In this document: positions 6,490 through 13,550 of the stretch, piece by piece
Numbering within the stretch: the stretch's first letter is position 1
How the letters are laid out: each line of letters opens with the position of its first letter
Made by a program: the position numbers and the translations under genes
Source of the DNA: CAYUPI01 sp964446585
GTDB lineage: Bacteria; Verrucomicrobiota; Verrucomicrobiia; Limisphaerales; UBA8199
Length of the DNA stretch: 16,096 nt
Direction of reading: 5' to 3'
NCBI GenBank assembly: GCA_964446585.1
Contig: CAYUPI010000092.1
Coordinates: 1 to 16,096, forward strand
Notes under the pieces: generated by a model
What the model was told of the DNA's origin: nothing
The model's input: only the letters and a program-made list of their open reading frames with translations
The model's database searches: none

Positions 6490-8086
6490 GGTTCGCTTGC
6501 TGGCGCAGCGCGGTCGAGGGGACCTCACCACCCAATTGAAACGCCGCAGTCGCCTCGGTGAAATCGTTGGCGACGGCGCGAACGGCCGAAGTCTGTTCGC
6601 CAGAAACCTTGATACAGTTTTGCGTGCCAGGTTGAGCGCACAGGCCTTGGAGCAAACAGCCGCGGAGATTGCGCAGCCAAAAGCCGGGCTCGACTCCGGA
6701 AGGCGCGGCAGCCGAACAACCACGAAGCTGCACGTTGACCGCCCGATCGATGATCACCGCCGGCCGGGCCTCAAGCTGCTCCAGGTGAAGATGCATATTC
6801 TCGATCACGAGTGTGTCAGCGTGGCGGCAGAAAAGGCCGTACGCAGGGAGCACGCCGAACATATCGGCGTCCGGGTACTTCGCTTCCAGTTCGGGCACGT
6901 CCTTGCTGGCCTGCTCGGCCGAACCGCCGCCGCGGGTCGAGATTCGGACGTTGCTGAGGGTGATTTTGCTTACGGCATGACCGGGAATTCCGGTGATCGA
7001 AGAGGCACGACTTGCACCGGTGGCACAAATGTCCGCGATAGAGACGTCATGCAGGGAACCGGCGGTCGGCGGAGCCTGCGCCCGGCCGCGGTTGCCCAGG
7101 CGCACGAAGATGGGCGTCTGGATATCTGCCATGACAATGTTGGAGACCGTGACGCGCTCGAGGTGTCCCCCATCGACCATTTCGAGAGAGATGCCGGAGT
7201 TGGGGTTCCGTCTCCATAAGTCGGGCCGGCCGAACATGGCGCAGTTGCTGACGGTGATGTTCTTGAAGTCGCCGCACGATTCAGTGCCGAGCTTGAAACA
7301 GTTGCAGGCGGTTGTCAGGACGCAGTTCGTGACGGTCAGGTGCTCGGTCAAGGCGGGGCGACCCAGCGCGAAGCTGGCCTTGGGCACGATCGCATCGTCC
7401 CACGACTCGACGTAGCAGTTGGCGATGCGCACGAAGCGGCACGAATCCGGGTCAATTCCATCGCAATAACCGTTGAGGATGGTGACCCCGAGAATGTCCA
7501 CGAATTCACAACCTAGCAGGCTGATGTTGTAGTTTGGCGAATTCCGGATGGTGATGTCGCGGACGGTGACGTGGCGGCAATTTTTGAATGCGAGTGGCTT
7601 CGGGCCGCCGCGTTTCGTCCGGTTGCCCTCGATCATTCCCGGGCCGGCCACCGTTACGTGTTCGACATCCTGACCGCGCAACAGCGCATAGTGAAAATCC
7701 GTGGTCTCGTAGTCGTCCGGCGGATGAAAAGATAATTTCTCGTAAGGCTCGAAATCCGCCTTGTCCGGGCTGAACACCAGGGTTGCGCCCGCGTCCAGAA
7801 AGACCGTGACATGGCTCTTGAAACGCACGGTGCCGGAGAGGTACCGGCCGGGCGGCAGATAAACTGTCCCGCCGCGAACGCCGGCGGCGTCCATCGCCGC
7901 CTGGAGCGCTTGGGTGTCTTTGGTCTCGCCATCGCCCTTGGCGCCGAATTGGCGAACGTCGAATTGTGCGTCGCCCGCGGGGGGCGACATTTTCTCCGCG
8001 GCCAATGAAGCGCCTGCCGTTGCCAGGGAAATCGGGAAGACGGCCGCTCCCGACCGTAACAAAAAATCCTTTCGAGATAAATTCAT
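6476..8086 (-). CDS. Tat-exported GH28/polygalacturonase-like beta-helix protein
   Basis: This 536-residue protein is probably an exported uronic-acid glycan hydrolase. The N-terminus MNLSRKDFLLRSGAAVF is Tat-like (S-R-K-D-F-L, then a hydrophobic stretch to about Ala30). FDVRQFGAKGDGETKDTQAL (42-61) is the classic opening of pectin-lyase-fold GH28-type proteins, followed by GGTVYLPPGRY (72-82). Repeating N-C or NIT-V strands then build a right-handed beta-helix. Motifs equivalent to GH28 active-site loops are CDGIDPDSC (208-216) for NTDGID, SWDDAIVPKA (228-237) for the D-D pair, and FKLGTES (264-270) where many polygalacturonases carry G-H-G. VRLGNRG (328-334) stands near the R-I-K position. 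The acids are present but the catalytic His is absent, so the exact chemistry is uncertain. The ATG has AAGG close upstream. It lies divergent to the plus-strand block starting at 8352. Confidence 0.85.
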   Translation of the reverse strand: MNLSRKDFLLRSGAAVFPISLATAGASLAAEKMSPPAGDAQFDVRQFGAKGDGETKDTQALQAAMDAAGVRGGTVYLPPGRYLSGTVRFKSHVTVFLDAGATLVFSPDKADFEPYEKLSFHPPDDYETTDFHYALLRGQDVEHVTVAGPGMIEGNRTKRGGPKPLAFKNCRHVTVRDITIRNSPNYNISLLGCEFVDILGVTILNGYCDGIDPDSCRFVRIANCYVESWDDAIVPKASFALGRPALTEHLTVTNCVLTTACNCFKLGTESCGDFKNITVSNCAMFGRPDLWRRNPNSGISLEMVDGGHLERVTVSNIVMADIQTPIFVRLGNRGRAQAPPTAGSLHDVSIADICATGASRASSITGIPGHAVSKITLSNVRISTRGGGSAEQASKDVPELEAKYPDADMFGVLPAYGLFCRHADTLVIENMHLHLEQLEARPAVIIDRAVNVQLRGCSAAAPSGVEPGFWLRNLRGCLLQGLCAQPGTQNCIKVSGEQTSAVRAVANDFTEATAAFQLGGEVPSTALRQQANLLPV

Positions 8087-8160
8087 GACCTTGGGTCGGA
8101 AGCTATTCAGGCGATGGTCCTCCGTCCAGATTCTTTCCAGCGCTCACCAGGCAAGATTTG

Positions 8161-8228
8161 TAGCCGCCGACGTGAGGACGGCGAACTCGAGTGCCAGCTA
8201 AAGTCCTGCCTCCTCACCTCGGCGGCTA
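8161..8228. repeat. Intergenic inverted repeat, type 1 (GTAGCCGCCGA...)
   Basis: Arms 8161-8178 (TAGCCGCCGACGTGAGGA) and 8211-8228 pair at 17 of 18 positions around a 32-base spacer that itself contains CTCGAG. It lies in the region between the divergent GH28-like and pseudopilin genes. I recall similar palindromes from verrucomicrobial genomes, so a dispersed element of the REP or MITE kind is likely. The copy number cannot be judged from one window. Confidence 0.7.
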
Positions 8229-8290
8229 CGGTCTTTTCTCGCGCGCTATTGAATCGGCCCTGGACGCTCGCCGGTTTTCTTGCCGCAGGC

Positions 8291-8319
8291 TTGTAATCCC
8301 GTCGGTCATCTGCTACAAA
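8291..8319 (+). promoter_or_regulatory. Candidate sigma70-type promoter for the pseudopilin gene at 8352
   Basis: TTGTAA (8291-8296) and TACAAA (8314-8319) are spaced by 17 bases and each match four of six consensus positions. They lie 32 bases before the TTG start. This rests on pattern alone, and promoter consensus in this phylum is poorly defined. Confidence 0.25.
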
Positions 8320-8351
8320 TGGCCTGACCATTTAGCAGGAAAGGCGATGAC

Positions 8352-9176
8352 TTGGCCCTAATGAAACGAAACGATCTGCGAGCACCACATCAGGGGTTCA
8401 CGCTCATTGAGCTACTGGTGGTGATTGCCATTATCGCCATCCTCGCCTCAATTCTTTTGCCCACGCTCGCCCGGGCCAAGGAACGCGCCAAACGCACCCA
8501 GTGCATTAGCAATCTTAAGCAAATGGGCTTCGGCATGGTGATGTATAGCCAGGACGATTCCCACGGTTATCTGAACGGGACACATGATGATGTGGACGAC
8601 GATCTCACCTGGCTTTATCCAGAATATATCCCGGCGGCAAAAGCCCAGTCGGTTTTCGTCTGCCCCTCGACGCAGGATTTCATCGGGACCAATGAAACAA
8701 AGCACCCCATGAACGGGCGCACAGTGTTGGTTGATATGCTGCACCAGGCCAATATGAAGTACGCGCGAAGCCCAAGCACCTACGACGCAGACCTTCGCGG
8801 CGTCAGCTACGAAATCTATGGATTCATGAACAACGACGGCAGGACCTCGTCGTCGCATTATTATTATGGCCAATGGTTGACCACTGGGGGGATCAAAAAG
8901 TCCGAGCGGACCGTTTCTGCCTATACGCACAAAAACACACCTTTCGGCTTAAAGGGCACAAGAATCAGTGCGACTCAGATCTGGCTGATTGTGGATGGCG
9001 ACCGGAATCCGGGCGGCGTCGGGGCTATCAACAATTATCCTGATAAAAACGACGACCACGGAGCCGATGGTGGCAATGCTTTGTTTTGCGATAGTCACGT
9101 CCAATGGGTCAAAGGCGGGAAGAACTACATTATCGCTTATGAAACTGCTCAGGACGAGAACCGCGCGAATCCGTAG
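8352..9176 (+). CDS. Pseudopilin-like protein with class III signal peptide (prepilin-type N-terminal methylation domain)
   Basis: This 274-residue protein opens with a type IV/type II pseudopilin leader: a short basic segment, G15|F16 cleavage site, Glu at +5 (FTLIE), then the hydrophobic helix LLVVIAIIAILASILLPTLA. PilD-like prepilin peptidase would cut and methylate it. The rest is a secreted globular domain containing CISNLKQMGFGMVMYSQDD (57-75) and a final ALFCDSHVQWV strand, both typical of the very large planctomycete/verrucomicrobial family of solitary pseudopilin-like proteins. Their role is unknown; extracellular filament or surface structures are assumed. I prefer the TTG at 8352 because AGGAAAGG ends 7 bases before it. 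The ATG at 8361 would sit 16 bases away. No pilus or T2SS machinery genes are nearby. Confidence 0.85.
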   Translation: MALMKRNDLRAPHQGFTLIELLVVIAIIAILASILLPTLARAKERAKRTQCISNLKQMGFGMVMYSQDDSHGYLNGTHDDVDDDLTWLYPEYIPAAKAQSVFVCPSTQDFIGTNETKHPMNGRTVLVDMLHQANMKYARSPSTYDADLRGVSYEIYGFMNNDGRTSSSHYYYGQWLTTGGIKKSERTVSAYTHKNTPFGLKGTRISATQIWLIVDGDRNPGGVGAINNYPDKNDDHGADGGNALFCDSHVQWVKGGKNYIIAYETAQDENRANP

Positions 9177-9183
9177 AGAATTG

Positions 9184-9262
9184 GAGTGATGGAGTGAGGG
9201 AGCCATGGAGTATTGAGCCTGACCGCCGTACAATACTCTAGTTGTTCAGCACTCCATCGCTC
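9184..9262. repeat. Intergenic inverted repeat, type 2 (GGAGTGATGGAGTG...)
   Basis: Two 32-base arms, 9184-9215 and 9231-9262, pair at roughly 22-23 positions around a 15-base loop. Both ends of the stem pair best (GAGTATTG/CAATACTC and GATGGAGTG/CACTCCATC). It fills the gap between the pseudopilin stop (9176) and the aminotransferase start (9274) and could act as a terminator or mRNA processing site. The repetitive GGAGTGATGGAGTG arm suggests a dispersed palindromic repeat. Confidence 0.6.
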
Positions 9263-9273
9263 TGTTTTGAATC

Positions 9274-10569
9274 ATGCGCTCAGAAACCAATCCTGACGCT
9301 TTCGATCCCTCGGAACGGCTGGCAATAGACGGCGGACCGAAAGCGAAGCGCACGCCTTTTGCGCCCCGCAAACGGCATGGCGAGTTGGAGAAGCGCTATC
9401 TGGGAGAAGTAATCGACAGCGACATGCTGTTTTATTTCCTCGGCACAAAGGTCCACGAATTCCAAAGGCGATTCGCGGAGATGTATGGCCGCAAGCATTG
9501 CATCGCCTGCTCCAGTGGCACGGCGGCCGTTCATATTGCGCTCGGCGCGCTGCAGTTACCGCCTGGCAGCGAGGTCATCACCTCCGCCATCACCGACATG
9601 GGTAGCCTGACGGGGATGCTCTATCAGGGGCTGGTTCCCGCGTTCGCGGATGTGGATGCTAACACGCTCAATATGGACTCGGCGTCGGCGCGGCGCTGCA
9701 TCACCGAGCGCACGCGGGCGATCCTCGTGGTCCATCACAGCGGCCTGGCGGCGGAGATGGACGCGTTCCTCGAACTCGAGCGGGTGTTCAAGCTGCCAAT
9801 TGTGGAAGATTGCGCGCAGGCCTACGGCACGGAGTTCCAGGGACGCCAGGCGGGAACGATGGGGGCCATCAGCGCGTTTTCGCTCAATCACTTCAAACAC
9901 ATCACCTGTGGCTCCGGCGGGATGGTGCTTACCGATGACGACCGGCTGCGCTACCTGGCCTCGCTGTTCCTGGACAAATGCTTTCAACGCGAAGAGAAGA
10001 TCCGGAATCCATTCTTTCTCGCGCCAAATTACCAGATGACCGAATTACAGGGTGCAGTGGCGCTGGCGCAATTGGAGCGCGTGCAGGAGATCACCACCCG
10101 CCGCAATCAGCTCGGCACGCAGCTAAATGAGTTGCTAGGCCAGATCCCGGGCGTCTCGCCCCAGTTCGTGCCCTCCGGTTGTCGCCACAGTTATTTCCTG
10201 TACTTGTTCAAGCTTGACCTGGCATTGCTCGGTTGCACGGCGCGCGAGTTTGCCGCGGCGCTGGCGGCCGAGGGCGTGCCAAACGAAGCCTATCAAATTA
10301 CCGGCGGTCGACCCGTGTACCTCTTTGACCTCTTCCAAAATCGCTCGGCCTTTCCGGGCAGTGATCGCCCGTTCGGCGAGCGCGTTTATCGTAGGGGTGA
10401 CTGCCCGGTGGCCGAGGATGCATTCGACCGCTGGATCACGATGAACCTCTACGAAAGCTACAGGGAGCGGGATATCGAGGAGATTGCCTTTGGCATCGGC
10501 AAGGTGGCGCGTTTTTTCGCCCAGCGCAGATCGGCTGCACCTCCAGCCCTCGTCGCAAACCGAGCGTGA
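9274..10569 (+). CDS. DegT/DnrJ/EryC1/StrS-family PLP aminotransferase
   Basis: This 431-residue cytoplasmic fold-type I PLP enzyme belongs to the family that transaminates keto sugars with glutamate or glutamine. SSGTAAVHIALGAL (80-93) is the cofactor phosphate-binding region. VEDCAQAYGTEFQG (177-190) carries the Asp (D179) that contacts the pyridine nitrogen. FSLNHFKHITCGSGGM (202-217) carries the Schiff-base Lys K208 in the family's usual F-S-x-x-x-x-K context. YQMTELQGAVALAQLE further on is also typical. Length fits the family. Most relatives build amino sugars for polysaccharides or antibiotics, but no sugar epimerase, dehydratase or nucleotidylyltransferase partner is nearby. The substrate is therefore open, and a role in sugar-acid metabolism with the downstream transporter is only a guess. 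No strong Shine-Dalgarno precedes the ATG. Confidence 0.93.
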   Translation: MRSETNPDAFDPSERLAIDGGPKAKRTPFAPRKRHGELEKRYLGEVIDSDMLFYFLGTKVHEFQRRFAEMYGRKHCIACSSGTAAVHIALGALQLPPGSEVITSAITDMGSLTGMLYQGLVPAFADVDANTLNMDSASARRCITERTRAILVVHHSGLAAEMDAFLELERVFKLPIVEDCAQAYGTEFQGRQAGTMGAISAFSLNHFKHITCGSGGMVLTDDDRLRYLASLFLDKCFQREEKIRNPFFLAPNYQMTELQGAVALAQLERVQEITTRRNQLGTQLNELLGQIPGVSPQFVPSGCRHSYFLYLFKLDLALLGCTAREFAAALAAEGVPNEAYQITGGRPVYLFDLFQNRSAFPGSDRPFGERVYRRGDCPVAEDAFDRWITMNLYESYRERDIEEIAFGIGKVARFFAQRRSAAPPALVANRA

Positions 10570-10589
10570 TAACCTCCAAACTCAAAGCC

Positions 10590-10704
10590 CCAAGCTCCAA
10601 AATCCAAGCTCCAGAGAAGCTCCAAACATCAAGATCCAAAAGCCCTCCGGGCGTGGGTCAGTCGGGACTTGGAGCTTCTCTGGAGCTTGGATGTTGGAGC
10701 TTCG
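10590..10704. repeat. Large intergenic inverted repeat, type 3 (TCCAAGCTCCAGAGAAG...)
   Basis: A perfect 23-base inverted repeat, 10603-10625 and 10669-10691, extends imperfectly to about 36 bases per arm (10590-10625 and 10669-10704), with a 43-base spacer. It begins 20 bases after the aminotransferase stop and ends 33 bases before the MFS start. The arms are built from repeated CTCCAA units. The structure would form a very stable hairpin in RNA or a cruciform in DNA. I recall such CTCCAAGCTCCAA-type elements between genes in verrucomicrobia, so a dispersed palindromic element is likely. Confidence 0.8.
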
Positions 10705-10737
10705 GATTAGGCGCCGCACCGAATCAATGATGATCCG

Positions 10738-12036
10738 ATGACTGCGCCCTCACCTCGCCCGATACTCCGCCTGCGTTGGTGGATTGGCGGCCTGCTCTTC
10801 GCCATGACGGTCATCAACTACATCGACCGCCAAACCATCAACGTTCTCGCTCCCATTCTGAAGAAAGAGCACGCATGGACCAACTCGGATTTTGCCCTGC
10901 TGCTCATCTCCTTTCGCGTCGCTTACACCATTATGCAAAGCGTCAATGGCCGCTTGCTCGACCGCTTTGGCACGCGCTTGGGCCTGACGGTCAGCGTCGC
11001 GTTTTACTCCGCCGTCCAAATGCTGACGACGACAGTTAAAGGCCTCACGAGCTTCTGTGGGCTTCGCTTTCTCTTGGCATGTGGAGAGGCGGCCAACAAC
11101 CCGGGCTCGACCAAAGCCGTGTCCGAGTGGTTCCCGGCCAAAGAGCGCGCGTGGGCGGTAGCGTTGTTCGACAGTGGCTCCGCCATAGGCGCAGCCGTCG
11201 CCCCTTTTTTGGTGTTGTCGGTCTATCACAAACTGGGCGATTGGCGTCCCGTCTTTCTAGTCACGGGCAGTCTCGGAGTAATCTGGCTGGTGTTTTGGCG
11301 ACTGCTTTACCAAAAACCCGAGCAGCACTCGCGCCTGTCCGCCGTGGAACTCGATTTTATCCAGCGAGGCCGCGGGACCGAGTGCGCTGAGGACTCAACA
11401 CTGCCGCGGGTCGGATGGCCAAGCCTGCTGAAATTTCGGCAGACCTGGGGCATTATCCTGGGCCGTTTTCTCATCGATCCGTACTGGTTCTTCGTTGGCG
11501 ATTGGTTCGCGTTATATCTCGCCAGCAAGGGTTTCGACCTCGAAAAAAGTATGCTGGGTTTCTGGGCGCCGTTCCTCGCCGCTGACATCGGCAATTTCTT
11601 CGGAGGCGGTCTGTCCAGTTTTTGGATCAGGCGCGGATGGCCGGTGGGCCGCGCGCGTCGGGTGGTGCTGCTGATTTTCGGCCCGAGCATGTTGGTGCTG
11701 GCTGCGGCGGCGTTCACCTCGAATTATGCGCTCCTGCTGGCTTTGTTCGCGTACGCGACCTTTGCCTATGCTTCGTGTTCGACTATGTTCCTCTCTTTGC
11801 CAGCCGACGCTTTTCATACGCGCGTCGTTGGCTCGGTCAGCGGGCTGGGCGGGACTGCGGCGGGCATTGGCACTATTATCACGACTTTTCTCATCGGCAA
11901 GGTCACTGATCGATTCTCTTTTGAGCCCGTAGTCATCACGGCCTCGATCATTCCTTGCATCGCCACCGTGCTCTTCGTAACCATGGTCCGCGCTAGCAAG
12001 CGCGAGGATCCCAATAAAGTGTTGTTACAGTTCTGA
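10738..12036 (+). CDS. MFS transporter, ACS family, hexuronate-transporter (ExuT)-like
   Basis: This 432-residue inner-membrane permease has about twelve hydrophobic segments. N27-Y-I-D-R31 in helix 1 (INYIDRQTINVLAP) is characteristic of anion:cation symporter family members such as ExuT, GudP and DgoT. GRLLDRFGTRLG (71-82) is MFS motif A. GEAANNPGSTKAVSEWFP (116-133), then ERAWAVALFDSGSAIGA, matches the hexuronate/glucarate branch closely. The expected role is proton-coupled uptake of a sugar acid such as galacturonate or glucuronate; the exact substrate is inferred. Context agrees: a GH28-like protein and a FadR-type regulator lie within 5 kb. The ATG at 10738 was chosen because the first helix follows at once; no good Shine-Dalgarno is visible. 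Large inverted repeats flank the gene on both sides. Confidence 0.92.
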   Translation: MTAPSPRPILRLRWWIGGLLFAMTVINYIDRQTINVLAPILKKEHAWTNSDFALLLISFRVAYTIMQSVNGRLLDRFGTRLGLTVSVAFYSAVQMLTTTVKGLTSFCGLRFLLACGEAANNPGSTKAVSEWFPAKERAWAVALFDSGSAIGAAVAPFLVLSVYHKLGDWRPVFLVTGSLGVIWLVFWRLLYQKPEQHSRLSAVELDFIQRGRGTECAEDSTLPRVGWPSLLKFRQTWGIILGRFLIDPYWFFVGDWFALYLASKGFDLEKSMLGFWAPFLAADIGNFFGGGLSSFWIRRGWPVGRARRVVLLIFGPSMLVLAAAAFTSNYALLLALFAYATFAYASCSTMFLSLPADAFHTRVVGSVSGLGGTAAGIGTIITTFLIGKVTDRFSFEPVVITASIIPCIATVLFVTMVRASKREDPNKVLLQF

Positions 12037-12052
12037 GACGTATTCACGCGCC

Positions 12053-12161
12053 GGAGCGCGCCCGTCCCGGGCGCAGCAAGTTCCGCCTGCCCCAGTACAC
12101 AGGGACAACGCAACGCTCCTCGACCTACGTTTGTTGCTGCGCCCGGGGACGGGCGCACTCC
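12053..12161. repeat. Large GC-rich intergenic inverted repeat, type 4 (GCGCCCGTCC...GGGCGCAGCAA)
   Basis: Arms 12053-12079 and 12134-12161 pair over 27-28 bases with only two single-base gaps or mismatches, around a 54-base spacer. It starts 16 bases after the MFS stop. It could end that transcript, but there is no T-run and its size resembles a dispersed palindromic repeat. It differs in sequence from the other repeats in this window. Confidence 0.75.
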
Positions 12162-12202
12162 TGCCCGGTCGTCCCCGGCAGCACCGCGGGATGCGAAATT
12201 GC

Positions 12203-12231
12203 TTGATGGTGCGCCAGGGACTTGGTATAGG
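12203..12231 (+). promoter_or_regulatory. Candidate promoter with extended -10 upstream of the second pseudopilin gene
   Basis: TTGATG (12203-12208) is followed after 17 bases by TATAGG (12226-12231), preceded by TGG in the extended -10 position. It lies about 85 bases upstream of the ATG at 12316, leaving a leader that contains the hairpin at 12254-12278. Pattern evidence only. Confidence 0.3.
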
Positions 12232-12253
12232 TGCGGCATCAGCGCAAATGTTC

Positions 12254-12278
12254 GCCAGCATTGGCGCTTCGTGCTGGC
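12254..12278 (+). other. Leader hairpin upstream of the second pseudopilin gene
   Basis: GCCAGCA (12254-12260) and TGCTGGC (12272-12278) pair perfectly around an 11-base loop, 37 bases before the ATG at 12316. It may be a structured 5' leader. I see no riboswitch signature and no T-run, so neither attenuation nor termination is indicated. Confidence 0.35.
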
Positions 12279-12315
12279 AACTTGGTGGTGGTGGGTCCCC
12301 TGGCCGAACGACTCT

Positions 12316-13095
12316 ATGAAAACAGACCACAGGACAGGCTACGCAAGGCCGGAAGGAATGGCATTCACGCTGATCGAGCTGCTCGTTGTCATTGCGATTA
12401 TCGCCATTCTGGCAGCCATGCTCCTGCCAGTGCTGAGCAAGGCCAAAGAAAAGGGAAAACGAATTTCCTGCCTCAGCAATTCCCGGCAGGTCGGCATTGC
12501 TTTCCAGATGTATCACACCGACTACGGCAAAATTATCAATCCGGGCGTCAATGACATAACGGACTTCAATAGCCAGTATGCTCCAGACAATCCGCTCAAG
12601 AATCTCAAACCATACGTCGGAACCAGAGATCCCCTTGGCAGACCGCAGATTTATATATGCCCAAGCGCCCAACCAATGAAAAAGCCAACCTACGCCCCCA
12701 CCCCGTTCAGTTGCACTGATCTAATCATCAGCCAACTGGTCCTGGTCAAGGGGTGGGACAAGGTCCGCAATCCTGCCCGGACGGTGTTCATCCAGGAACA
12801 TTACGTGAACATGAACCTGTCCGGCTATGAACCTGAAGGAGAGGGTAATACTTACGCACAATGGCACACCTGGACCGATTCCAACTCCTACGAATGGAGC
12901 GGCCCTCCGGGCCGCGAGCATTACAACAACCTGCATCAGCAGGGCGGCAATCTTATCTTCTGCGACGTCCATGCCGAATACCGGAAGAACAAGCAGACCT
13001 CCAGTCTCGACTGGGGCTTGCTGGACGCAAAGGGAAATGATTCGCCCTGGCAACCCAATGAAGCCCATTCACGCGCTCCTTACTATTACAAATAG
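12316..13095 (+). CDS. Pseudopilin-like protein with class III signal peptide
   Basis: This 259-residue protein has the prepilin-type leader MKTDHRTGYARPEGMA followed by FTLIELLVVIAIIAILAAML. Glu is at +5 after cleavage between Ala16 and Phe17; Ala rather than Gly at -1 is less common but seen in this family. CLSNSRQVGIAFQMYHTDYG (54-73) is the conserved post-helix region and GGNLIFCDVHAEYRK (near 215-229) the usual C-terminal strand. Large PVC families of such proteins have no proven function. I placed the start at the ATG 12316, just before the basic leader. The frame is open further upstream to 12199, but that stretch lacks protein character. A lipoprotein gene follows 22 bases later, suggesting a two-gene unit. 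Confidence 0.87.
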   Translation: MKTDHRTGYARPEGMAFTLIELLVVIAIIAILAAMLLPVLSKAKEKGKRISCLSNSRQVGIAFQMYHTDYGKIINPGVNDITDFNSQYAPDNPLKNLKPYVGTRDPLGRPQIYICPSAQPMKKPTYAPTPFSCTDLIISQLVLVKGWDKVRNPARTVFIQEHYVNMNLSGYEPEGEGNTYAQWHTWTDSNSYEWSGPPGREHYNNLHQQGGNLIFCDVHAEYRKNKQTSSLDWGLLDAKGNDSPWQPNEAHSRAPYYYK

Positions 13096-13117
13096 GCGCA
13101 GGAGTTGCGACAGCAAC

Positions 13118-13495
13118 ATGACAAAGCCAGCCAAAATCTTCTCTCAGCTCGCAATTCTTGGATTTGCTTGTCTCCTCCTGAGTTGCCACAGAGAAACCCG
13201 TGTGGACGCGACACGATCCCTGGAAGAGTCATTCAAGGCGTCTGAACCCAACGTCAAGGAAGCGATCGCGACGGCCACACTTAGCTTGAAAGCAGGGAAC
13301 TATACGGACGCAGCTCGGGTGCTGAATCCGGTGTTGACCGGACAAGACCTCTCGCCGGCTCAACGGGAAGCTTCCGGGCTTTTGTTCGAGCAAATCAATC
13401 AAGCGCTGACCGCGAACCCCGGCCTCGACTCCAAGGAGCTTTACGAATTGCGGGTAAAATTGCATCAGGCTGCCATCGGCGCGTCCCGATTCTGA
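13118..13495 (+). CDS. Small lipoprotein, function unknown
   Basis: This 125-residue product has a clear lipoprotein signal: MTKPAKIF, a hydrophobic core and a lipobox L-L-S-C23. After the cysteine the chain is helical and polar (TRSLEESFKASEPNVKEAIA, ATLSLKAGNYTDAARVLNPV). LKAGNYTDAARVL resembles one TPR-like helix pair, so a protein-contact role at the membrane is possible. The family is not recognised. The ATG at 13118 gives the signal peptide, with AGGAG about 13 bases upstream, somewhat far. It follows the pseudopilin-like gene by 22 bases on the same strand and ends 55 bases before a convergent pseudopilin-like gene. Co-occurrence suggests a linked function in an envelope structure, unproven. 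Confidence 0.7.
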   Translation: MTKPAKIFSQLAILGFACLLLSCHRETRVDATRSLEESFKASEPNVKEAIATATLSLKAGNYTDAARVLNPVLTGQDLSPAQREASGLLFEQINQALTANPGLDSKELYELRVKLHQAAIGASRF

Positions 13496-13550
13496 GCCTC
13501 TCCTGTTTCAGTGGTCGGAAGCACAAGGCTCAAGCGGAATGGCGGGGGAG

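Noticed and set aside
12053..12161. CRISPR array or tRNA
   Set aside because: There are only two arms in inverted orientation, no regularly spaced direct repeats and no cloverleaf. I found no CRISPR array or tRNA anywhere in the window.
12199..12315. Upstream extension of the second pseudopilin gene
   Set aside because: The extra 39 residues would place the prepilin leader too far from the N-terminus, and the stretch contains a hairpin and Trp-rich nonsense-like sequence.
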